In this document: positions 1 to 6,105 of the stretch, one piece after another
Position numbering within the stretch: position 1 is the first letter of the stretch
How the letters are laid out: each line of letters opens with the position of its first letter
DNA from: Alphaproteobacteria bacterium
Lineage (GTDB): Bacteria > Pseudomonadota > Alphaproteobacteria > UBA8366
Direction of reading: 5' to 3'
Assembly: GCA_029861675.1 (NCBI GenBank)
Contig: JAOTYV010000194.1
Span: forward strand, 1 to 9,090
Length of the DNA stretch: 9,090 nucleotides
Notes under the pieces: model-generated
What the model saw: the letters and a program-made list of their open reading frames with translations, nothing else
Told to the model about the DNA's origin: nothing
Database searches by the model: none
Program-made: the position numbers and the translations under genes

Positions 1-977
1 TGTTTGTCGCGCAGCGCCGTCAGCTTGGCGGCTATTTCGTCGAGCGCCTGATCCCAGGAAATCGGCACCAGCGCGCCGTCGCCGCGTTTGCCGGTCCGCT
101 TCAGCGGCTGCGTCAGCCGGCGCTCGTTGTTGTAAAGCTGCAGCGTCATCTGCGACTTTGGACAGATGCGGCCCTGAAAATTGGGGTCTTCGTCGTTGCC
201 GGCGATGCCGACCACCTTGCCGTCCTTGAGGTGGAATTTCAGCGGGCAGCCGTTGAAGCAGATGTTGCAGCCGCCGGGCACCACGCGGTCGGCGGTGCGG
301 TCCGCGCGCGCGGCACGGTAGGGGCCTTCCATGGTCGCCGATTTGAGCGGATCGCGGCTCGAGGCATCGGCGACCAGGGCGAGCAGGCTGGGCACGGCGG
401 GTTCCACTGCGACAGGTTCCGCGGCCGCATTCGTGGTGTCGTCGGACTGCAGATAGACCGTGGCGGGTCCCATCAGATAATGGTCGTGATCGAGCGGCTC
501 TTGCGCCGCTTCGGCTGCCGTCGCCAGCAGGTCGTCGCGCTCGCCGAAGTGGATGGCGTGGCCGGGACAGACGCTGGCGCAGGCGGGGATGCCGCCCTTG
601 GCGCGGCGGTCGGCGCAGAGGTCGCACTTCACCGCATGTTGGTCGACCGGGTCGAATCCCATTGCGCCGTAAGGGCAGGCGATCACGCATTCGCCGCAAC
701 CGGTGCAGCGGCTCTCGTCGATCGAGACCACGCCGGTTGCAGGATCCTTCAGGATCGCCGGCGGATTGACCGGGCACGCGCGCAGGCAGGCGGGCCGCTC
801 GCATTGCTGGCAGGTCACGGTGAGAAAATCGGTCTTCGGCTTGCCCGGCGTCTCCAGCCACAGCACCTTGTTGCGGTATTCGTGCGGACCCAGCCCGTGT
901 TCCTGCTTGCAGGCGGCCTCGCAGCTCTTGCAGCCGATGCAGCGTTCCAGATCGATCATCAGGGCGAGGCGGCTCAT
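1..977 (-). CDS. Fused four-cluster ferredoxin / molybdopterin oxidoreductase (5' part; runs off the left edge)
   Basis: The frame is open from an ATG at 977 to the window edge, about 325 codons without a stop, so the C-terminus is missing. Residues 1-140 form a DmsB/NrfC-like ferredoxin domain with four cysteine sets for four [4Fe-4S] clusters: C13/C16/C19/C23, C56/C59/C64/C68, C91/C94/C97/C101 and C118/C121/C133/C137. An Ala/Pro-rich linker (about 150-230) leads to the start of a DMSO-reductase-family catalytic subunit, whose own cluster motif is CX2CX3CX27C (C237, C240, C244, C272) followed by K274. The electron-transfer and catalytic subunits, normally separate proteins, are thus one polypeptide. 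No twin-arginine signal is visible, which suggests a cytoplasmic enzyme. The start follows the cytochrome b-like gene by 19 bases, with a CAGGGAAG ribosome-binding stretch. With that neighbour it probably forms a quinone-linked membrane molybdoenzyme. SoeAB-like sulfite dehydrogenase is one candidate; polysulfide, thiosulfate or other DMSO-reductase-family activities are equally compatible. Confidence 0.9.
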   Translation of the reverse strand, partial: MSRLALMIDLERCIGCKSCEAACKQEHGLGPHEYRNKVLWLETPGKPKTDFLTVTCQQCERPACLRACPVNPPAILKDPATGVVSIDESRCTGCGECVIACPYGAMGFDPVDQHAVKCDLCADRRAKGGIPACASVCPGHAIHFGERDDLLATAAEAAQEPLDHDHYLMGPATVYLQSDDTTNAAAEPVAVEPAVPSLLALVADASSRDPLKSATMEGPYRAARADRTADRVVPGGCNICFNGCPLKFHLKDGKVVGIAGNDEDPNFQGRICPKSQMTLQLYNNERRLTQPLKRTGKRGDGALVPISWDQALDEIAAKLTALRDK

Positions 978-996
978 GGCAATGGACTTCCCTGTT

Positions 997-1821
997 TCAT
1001 CGATCCGGCCCGCCCCAATCGGCGAGGTGCCACCAGTGGATCGGGCCGCCATCGGCCACATAGCCTGCAAAGAAGGTGACGGTGACGACATGGATCACCA
1101 GCCCGAGCAGGAAGAGCGCGGCAACGGCCATGTGCAGCGCCCGCCAATAGGCTTGCGCCGCGGGTACGGCGCGGCGCTGGCCGATCAAGCCCAACTCCGC
1201 CCGCGCTAGGCGATGGTACCGCCAACTCCGGATCGGGTGCGTCCGCCAATGCGCCAAGGTGGGCCGGAACGTCGCTTCGGATTTATCCGCGTCCAGTGTG
1301 GCCAGGAGCGTGCGTTTGGCGTCGATGATCCGCGCGAGGTGTGCCTTATCCGGCGGATCGGGTGACAGGAAGGCGCGGTATTTGCCGCCGAAGGTACCGG
1401 CGATCCGGTGCGCCAGATAAATTCGCGCCCAAGCACCCTGGACGACCAGGAAGAGCCCGCCGGCGAGCAGCAGGGCCGGCGGTCGCCGCAGATATAATCC
1501 CGAATGAACGACCAGCAGGCCGACGCCAATACAGCCCGCGACCGCGTGCGCGATGAACCAGGCGGGCGGGTTCTCGCTATGCCCCGACCGTTTGGCGAGG
1601 AAATAGGCGAGGGGCGTCATTGCGAGTGCGGCCCCGACCACGCCAGTAAGATAGAGCTCCGGGCTGCCGGGCGACGACCACGCGGCGGGCAGGAAGCGCC
1701 GCAGCGCGAAAAACAGAATGACCGCCGCGGCCGTGCTCAGCACAACCGTCAGCAGGGCGCGCGTACCGAATGTCGGGCGCGGCGCGCTTGTGCCGGTTGT
1801 TGCGCTCACCGGGGCGTTCAC
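997..1821 (-). CDS. Di-heme cytochrome b-like integral membrane subunit
   Basis: A 274-residue membrane protein with about five hydrophobic helices (roughly residues 22-40, 57-76, 87-110, 115-135 and 228-254) and a long hydrophilic segment (about 140-225) before the last helix. Two helices each carry two histidines separated by 13 residues, H92/H106 and H230/H244. This is the HX13H spacing of bis-histidine b-heme ligation seen in bc1-type cytochrome b and in ferric-reductase-like membrane domains. It ends in a Trp/His-rich tail. The frame is open further upstream, but that extension lies inside the preceding dioxygenase gene and is Arg/Pro/His-rich, so I chose the GTG at 1819-1821. This GTG overlaps the dioxygenase TGA (1818-1820) as GTGA, a typical translational-coupling junction; no good Shine-Dalgarno is visible. 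A second GTG at 1807-1809 is a possible alternative start. The likely role is to pass electrons between the downstream Mo/Fe-S fusion protein and quinone. The fold is not the eight-helix NrfD/DmsC type, and the exact family is not recognised. Confidence 0.8.
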   Translation of the reverse strand: MNAPVSATTGTSAPRPTFGTRALLTVVLSTAAAVILFFALRRFLPAAWSSPGSPELYLTGVVGAALAMTPLAYFLAKRSGHSENPPAWFIAHAVAGCIGVGLLVVHSGLYLRRPPALLLAGGLFLVVQGAWARIYLAHRIAGTFGGKYRAFLSPDPPDKAHLARIIDAKRTLLATLDADKSEATFRPTLAHWRTHPIRSWRYHRLARAELGLIGQRRAVPAAQAYWRALHMAVAALFLLGLVIHVVTVTFFAGYVADGGPIHWWHLADWGGPDR

Positions 1822-2672
1822 CGGGGACGGTCGCCGGCCAGGGTGGTGCGGTGCAGGTGACGCGGTTCCGCCATGTCGTAGTCGTCGAGCGCGAGATGAA
1901 TGGTGCTGCGGTTGTCCCACATCACCAGGTCGCCGACCGCCCAGCGATGGCGGTAAATGAAGCGCGGCTGGGTCGCATGGCCGAACAGGAAATCCAGCAG
2001 GGCGCGGCTCTCCGCCTCGTGCATGCCGGTGATGCGGCGCGTGAAGCCCGGGTTGACGTAGAGCGCCTTGCGCCCGGTCTCGGGATGGGTGCGCACCACC
2101 GGATGCTCGACCGGCGGCACCGCCTCCTTCTCCGCGTCGCTCAGCGGCGGCCGCTCCGCGTGCCGCGAGAAGAAGGTCTCATAGGCGTTGGTGTAATCGT
2201 GTACCGCGACGAGGCCGTCCAGCATGCCCTTCATGATATCCGACAACGCGTCGTAGGCGGCGGCCATTCCGGCGAACAGGGTATCGCCGCCGTAACCCGG
2301 AATTTCCTTCGCGTGCAGCAGCGAGGCCATCGTCGGATGCGCCGTATAGGAGCAGTCGGAATGCCAATACTGGCCCGCGCGAATCGCGCCGGTGGGCTTG
2401 CCGCCTTCCGTCTTGTTGGAAATCTGGAAGACGTCCGGGTTCTCGGGCAGGGCGAATTGACCGAGCAGATGCTGCTCCAGCGGCCCGACGCGCTCGCTAA
2501 AGCGCACCAGCGCGTCGGGGTCGAGCGACTGGTTGCGGAAGACCAGCACGGAATACTCGTGGAAGGCGCCGAGGATGTCGGAGAAATCCTCGTTGCCGAG
2601 ATCCCGGGAGAGGTCGACCCCCGCTATCTCGGCGCCGGTCGCGCCGCCGAGCCGGTGTATTGCGACTGCCAT
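1818..2672 (-). CDS. TauD/TfdA-family Fe(II)/2-oxoglutarate-dependent dioxygenase (copy 1)
   Basis: A 284-residue protein of normal family length (E. coli TauD is about 283). Family enzymes hydroxylate a substrate using O2 and 2-oxoglutarate; with sulfonates this releases sulfite. The iron facial triad is H104, D106 (WHSD) and H259 (WDNRSTIH). R271 is placed like the 2-oxoglutarate-binding Arg of TauD and R275 like its sulfonate-binding Arg. The conserved HPVVRTHPETGRK block is at 190-202. H68 aligns with the taurine-contacting H70 of TauD. The ATG at 2670-2672 is preceded by GGAG about 11 bases upstream. It is the most divergent of the three copies in this window. It lies 83 bases after the TPR gene and is coupled by a GTGA overlap to the cytochrome b-like gene, which ties it to the redox module. 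The family call is secure; the substrate cannot be read from sequence. Confidence 0.93.
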   Translation of the reverse strand: MAVAIHRLGGATGAEIAGVDLSRDLGNEDFSDILGAFHEYSVLVFRNQSLDPDALVRFSERVGPLEQHLLGQFALPENPDVFQISNKTEGGKPTGAIRAGQYWHSDCSYTAHPTMASLLHAKEIPGYGGDTLFAGMAAAYDALSDIMKGMLDGLVAVHDYTNAYETFFSRHAERPPLSDAEKEAVPPVEHPVVRTHPETGRKALYVNPGFTRRITGMHEAESRALLDFLFGHATQPRFIYRHRWAVGDLVMWDNRSTIHLALDDYDMAEPRHLHRTTLAGDRPR

Positions 2673-2755
2673 CTTTTTTGTTGCTCCATATTCGGACGTT
2701 GCCTGGCAAATTTCACGGGCGTCGGGTTATTCGGTGGGGCAGGGCGGCCGCCGCG

Positions 2756-4144
2756 TCATGCCGCCAGCAGCGTCTTTGCGCGATCCAGCGCGTCGTCCGC
2801 GCCGGCGGCGTCGCCGACGCCTTCTAGGGCGCGGGCATAGGTCTTCCAGACATGCGGGTTGCCGGGCTTGAGCGCGGACCGCTCTGCCAGCAGCGCGCGC
2901 GCCAAGGCGTGCTGTCCGCCCTTCAGCGCGGATTCGATCAACATTTCGGCGTAGATATCGCGCTGCGCGTGGCTGCCGCCGATACGCTGAAGCCCGTAGC
3001 GGATCGGCATCATCAAATCGACCGCGCGTTCGTAGTCCCGGTCGCAATAGGCGAGCACCGATTTGGCGAGCGGAATGCTGACCTCGCGCATCACCGGGAC
3101 GCTGGTCGCGTTCCAGGTCGCGACGTATTCCTGCATGGAGTCGATCATCCGCTCGGCGGCGTCGCGCCGGCCGCCGCAGGCGACCGCCAGCAGGAAATGC
3201 GTGTCATGGAACGGCAGCAGGTGCTCGTTGATCCGCGGCGCGCATTTTTCCGCCAGTTCGGTCCAGCGGTCGCCGACATCGACATCGCGGAATTCGAGCC
3301 GCATCAGCAGGGCGACGGCGTTGGCGATGTCGCGGATCTGGTCGTTCTTGTCGGCCCTGATCCGCGTGTCGTAGAGCCGGAGTACTTCGTCAAACTCGCC
3401 GCGGTCGAGATGGTAGAGCGAACAGTGCCACCACAGGTGATAGCGGTAGTTGTTGCAATCGGCCCAATGGGGCTCCGTGCCCTCGATCCAGTCGATGCCT
3501 TCCCGGGGGCGGTCCTGCATTTCCATCACGTGGGCGACCGCGTGCACGGCGTAGGGGTCGTTTGGCTTGATCTCGATCGCCCGCTTCCCCGCGGCTTCCG
3601 CCGCCGGATAGTCGCCCGACTCCTCGAGGCCGAACGCGCGCATACCGAGCACGTTGCTGTAATGCGGCACGCCCTCATCCCAGGCCGGCATCACCCGGGC
3701 GATGCAATCGCGGATATTAGCGACGTCGCCGAGATACAAGTGCCCGAACTGGGCCAGCTTCAGGGCAAATACGTCGCGCGGATGGTCGATCAGGATCGAC
3801 TCCCAACGCGCGAGCGCGCCACTGAAATCGCGGCGGCACCACGCGCCGAGCGCGGCGACATGGGTGCGTTCGCGCTCCGTCGCGCCTTCGGCCCGCGCTT
3901 CCGCCTCGGCCAAGACCGCCTCGGCCCGGTCCAGCACGTCGGCATTCCCCATCAATTGCAGGAAATAGCCCTGGATGCAGTGGCCCATCACCAGGCCGGG
4001 GTCGATGTCGAGCGCATCTTGCAGGGCCGCACCCGTCTGCGGGCTGTATTCGAAAAATTGATCGACCATCCGGTCGAACGCGTCGACCGCTTCCTGGCTC
4101 GTCGCGGTCATGGAGAGACCGTGGACATCCTTATAGGTCGCCAT
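2756..4144 (-). CDS. TTC38-family tetratricopeptide repeat protein
   Basis: A 462-residue soluble, helix-rich protein with no signal peptide or membrane segment. Its length and landmarks match the TTC38 family (related to the StaR-like TPR group), which occurs in bacteria and animals. Shared stretches include VMGH near 53, RERTHVAAL near 91, an ESILIDHP stretch near 119, AVHAVAHVMEMQ near 201, a WWH-SLYHLDRGEFDE helix pair near 240, an AQRDIYAEMLIESAL stretch near 397 and ERSALKPGNP near 427. TPR proteins usually mediate protein-protein contacts; no enzymatic role is established for TTC38 that I can name. The start is firm: an in-frame TGA lies just upstream and GGGAG sits 9 bases before the ATG. 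It begins 20 bases after the stop of the copy-2 dioxygenase and precedes copy 1, so it is embedded in the dioxygenase operon. It may assist or scaffold that pathway (inference). Confidence 0.92.
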   Translation of the reverse strand: MATYKDVHGLSMTATSQEAVDAFDRMVDQFFEYSPQTGAALQDALDIDPGLVMGHCIQGYFLQLMGNADVLDRAEAVLAEAEARAEGATERERTHVAALGAWCRRDFSGALARWESILIDHPRDVFALKLAQFGHLYLGDVANIRDCIARVMPAWDEGVPHYSNVLGMRAFGLEESGDYPAAEAAGKRAIEIKPNDPYAVHAVAHVMEMQDRPREGIDWIEGTEPHWADCNNYRYHLWWHCSLYHLDRGEFDEVLRLYDTRIRADKNDQIRDIANAVALLMRLEFRDVDVGDRWTELAEKCAPRINEHLLPFHDTHFLLAVACGGRRDAAERMIDSMQEYVATWNATSVPVMREVSIPLAKSVLAYCDRDYERAVDLMMPIRYGLQRIGGSHAQRDIYAEMLIESALKGGQHALARALLAERSALKPGNPHVWKTYARALEGVGDAAGADDALDRAKTLLAA

Positions 4145-4164
4145 ATCGTATCACTCCCGCCAGT

Positions 4165-5037
4165 CTAAACCGGCCGGTCGCCGACGACCGTGACCCGGTG
4201 CATTTCGCGCCGCTGGCCGTGATAGTCGTTCAACGCATAGTGCTGAACGCAGCGGTTGTCCCAGAAGGCGATGGAACCCTTGCGCCAGCGGAACCGGCAG
4301 GTGAACTCCGGCCGCACCGCATGCGCATATAGAAACTTCAGCAGCGGCTGGCTCTCTTCTTCCGTCCAGCCCTTGAAGCGGCGGGTGAAGACATGATTGA
4401 CGAAGAGCGATTTGCGGCCGGTTTCCGGATGGGTGCGCACGACCGGGTGCTCGACTTCCGCGTCGGCCTCGTCGTCGTCGCCGACCCGCACGGTCATCGA
4501 TTTCTGCTTTGTGGTGTCAAAGCGTTTGTCCGTGCGGCCGTTCCGGCCGTAGGCGTTGGCGGCGTTATGCATCGCAGTCAGGCCGTCGAGCGTCGCTTTG
4601 AGCCCGTCGGACAGCGCCTCATAGGCGAGATACTGATTGGAAAACTGCGTGTCGCCGCCATGCGTCGGCACGTCGAGCGCGTAGAGGATGGAGCCGAGAG
4701 CAGGCTTCTCATAGAAGGTCACGTCGGAATGCCAAGTGCCGCCGAAATTGACGTCGGTCGTGTCGCCGGCTTCCTTGATCACCGGCAAGACCTCGGGAAA
4801 TTCGTCGAGGCCCGCGGCATAGGGATGGATGTCCAGGTCGCCGAAGCGCCGGCCGAAGGACAAATGCTGTTCGGGCGTGATTTTCTGGTCGCGGAAGAAG
4901 ATCACCTGATGGTCGAGAAAGGCCTGGTGGACAGCGTCGAATTCCGTGTTGCTGAGCGGGCCGCCGAGGTCGATACCGTGGATTTCAGCGCCCAGCGCGC
5001 CGGAAATTTTCTGTACCTCGATGCCGTTCGCCGCCAT
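4165..5037 (-). CDS. TauD/TfdA-family Fe(II)/2-oxoglutarate-dependent dioxygenase (copy 2)
   Basis: A 290-residue dioxygenase. The iron ligands are H103, D105 (TWHSD) and H266 (WDNRCVQH). R277 and R281 lie 11 and 15 residues after H266, exactly the spacing of the 2-oxoglutarate and sulfonate arginines in E. coli TauD. The HPVVRTHPETGRK block starts at 197. H71 and Y73 resemble the taurine-pocket H70/Y73 of TauD, but the segment before the WHSD motif (NFGGT) differs from the TauD segment carrying N95, so taurine is not a safe substrate call. An acidic loop (GDDDEADAE, about 187-195) is unusual. The frame extends 13 codons upstream, but the ATG at 5035-5037 has a perfect AGGAGG seven bases before it and aligns with the copy-3 N-terminus. 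It is clearly closer to copy 3 than to copy 1, consistent with tandem duplication. The stop is 20 bases before the TPR gene. Confidence 0.93.
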   Translation of the reverse strand: MAANGIEVQKISGALGAEIHGIDLGGPLSNTEFDAVHQAFLDHQVIFFRDQKITPEQHLSFGRRFGDLDIHPYAAGLDEFPEVLPVIKEAGDTTDVNFGGTWHSDVTFYEKPALGSILYALDVPTHGGDTQFSNQYLAYEALSDGLKATLDGLTAMHNAANAYGRNGRTDKRFDTTKQKSMTVRVGDDDEADAEVEHPVVRTHPETGRKSLFVNHVFTRRFKGWTEEESQPLLKFLYAHAVRPEFTCRFRWRKGSIAFWDNRCVQHYALNDYHGQRREMHRVTVVGDRPV

Positions 5038-5044
5038 GCCGTTT

Positions 5045-5050
5045 CCTCCT
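5045..5050 (-). promoter_or_regulatory. Strong Shine-Dalgarno that fixes the start of dioxygenase copy 2
   Basis: On the minus strand this reads AGGAGG, seven bases before the ATG at 5037. It decides against the upstream ATG at 5076, which would add 13 poorly conserved residues. Confidence 0.85.
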
Positions 5051-5127
5051 CTTGCAATGCCCGCGGACAATATCATCGGTGCGGCGCAGGTGCCACCGGC
5101 CGTGCCTCAAATGACGTCATATTCCTT

Positions 5128-5979
5128 TCAAAACGGCCGGTCGCCGTCGATCGTGATCCGGTGCATGCGGCGGCGCTGACCCGCGTAGTCGTTGACCGCC
5201 TGATGCAGGGTGCAGCGATTGTCCCACACCACCAGCGTGCCCGGCGCCCAACGGACCCGGCAGGTGAATTCGGGCCGGATGGCATGGCCGCAGAGGAAGC
5301 GCAGCAGGGGCGCGCTTTCTTCCTCGGTCCAGCCGGCGAAGCGCACGGTGTGCGAGCGGTTGAGGTAGAGCGACTGGCGGCCGGTCTCCGGATGCGTGAG
5401 CACCACCGGATGTTCGGCTTCGAGTTCTTCAGCTTCTTCCCGAAAGCCGTCTTTCATGCCGTTGATGGCGATCATCTTTCGCGCCCGGCCGCCGCGGTCC
5501 TTCTGGGCGGAACTGTTGACCGCGCGCAGCGTCGTCAACAAGTCCTTCATGCCATCCGACAGGGAGCCGAAGGCGAGATACAGATTGGCGAATTGCGTAT
5601 CGCCGCCGGCAGCCGGCACCTCATGGGCATAGAGCACGGTGCCGAGCGCGGGCTTCTCCATGTAGGTCGTGTCGGAATGCCAGTAGCCGCCGAAATTGAT
5701 TTGATCCGTCTCGGTCTTGAGGATCTCGGTGACCTCGGGCGCTTCGGGCAATCCGGCGATGAAAGGATAGACTCCGGGCGTGCCGAAACGCCGCGCGAAT
5801 GCCAGTTGCTGCTGCGGTGTGATGATCTGGTCGCGAAAGACGATCACCTGATGGTCGAGGAACGCAAGGTGAATTTCGGCGAAGACCGCATCGTCCAGCG
5901 GCTGCGACAGATCGGCGCCCGTGATTTCCGCGCCGAGCGCGCCGGAGAGGGGTCGGATGTCGAGGGTTGGATCAGGCAT
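5128..5979 (-). CDS. TauD/TfdA-family Fe(II)/2-oxoglutarate-dependent dioxygenase (copy 3, first of the dioxygenase operon)
   Basis: A 283-residue dioxygenase with the iron triad H101, D103 (YWHSD) and H259 (WDNRCTLH). R270 and R274 have the TauD spacing for the co-substrate and acid-group arginines, and the HPVVLTHPETGRQ block starts at 190. The N-terminal SGALGAEITG stretch and the NFGG-x-WHSD segment closely match copy 2, so the two look like a tandem duplicate pair. The position equivalent to the taurine-contacting His of TauD is Tyr here (VYP near 70-72), and the loop at about 153-188 is rich in Arg, Lys and Glu, so its substrate or orientation probably differs from copy 2. The ATG at 5977-5979 is the most upstream start possible because an in-frame TAG lies two codons before it. 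No strong Shine-Dalgarno is visible. The gene follows a 126-base gap, so a promoter may lie just upstream. Confidence 0.93.
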   Translation of the reverse strand: MPDPTLDIRPLSGALGAEITGADLSQPLDDAVFAEIHLAFLDHQVIVFRDQIITPQQQLAFARRFGTPGVYPFIAGLPEAPEVTEILKTETDQINFGGYWHSDTTYMEKPALGTVLYAHEVPAAGGDTQFANLYLAFGSLSDGMKDLLTTLRAVNSSAQKDRGGRARKMIAINGMKDGFREEAEELEAEHPVVLTHPETGRQSLYLNRSHTVRFAGWTEEESAPLLRFLCGHAIRPEFTCRVRWAPGTLVVWDNRCTLHQAVNDYAGQRRRMHRITIDGDRPF

Positions 5980-6105
5980 GGGCTATTCGCCAGGTTATCG
6001 TGTCCGCACCGATATGTGCAAACGCCGGCCCAGGCTATGGCCACGACTATTCAACTTCAATTCTTGGCCGATCAAGATGCGCAGCGGCGTCGTCCCGGTT
6101 GATGC
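5980..6105 (-). other. 126-base intergenic gap before the dioxygenase operon; possible promoter region
   Basis: This is the widest gap between same-strand genes here and has no credible small ORF. On the minus strand, TTGATC (+ strand 6071-6076) is a weak -35-like match, and GATAAC, about 14 bases before the ATG, resembles a -10. Neither makes a convincing complete promoter, and no terminator hairpin with a T-run follows the PyrE-like gene. Whether transcription restarts here is inference from spacing alone. Confidence 0.3.

Noticed and set aside
231..1079. Rightward open frame opposite the Mo/Fe-S fusion gene
   Set aside because: The minus strand has four ordered ferredoxin cysteine sets and a molybdopterin cluster motif; the plus-strand product is low-complexity Ala/Gly/Arg.
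1822..1920. 33-residue N-terminal extension of the cytochrome b-like protein
   Set aside because: It overlaps the conserved C-terminus of dioxygenase copy 1 in another frame and is Arg/His/Pro-rich; the GTGA junction gives a better start.
2852..4168. Rightward open frame of about 438 codons opposite the TPR gene
   Set aside because: It is fully antisense to a TTC38-family gene recognised along its whole length; the translation has no family features.
1818..5979. Naming any of the dioxygenases tauD (taurine dioxygenase)
   Set aside because: Catalytic residues match, but the taurine-pocket segment before the WHSD motif differs from E. coli TauD, and no taurine transporter or tauABC genes are in view.
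4393..6102. Long rightward open frame of about 569 codons opposite dioxygenase copies 2 and 3
   Set aside because: It lies antisense to two genes with complete catalytic motifs. Its translation is Val/Ala/Arg/Gly-rich with no recognisable domain, as expected for an antisense shadow in GC-rich coding DNA.
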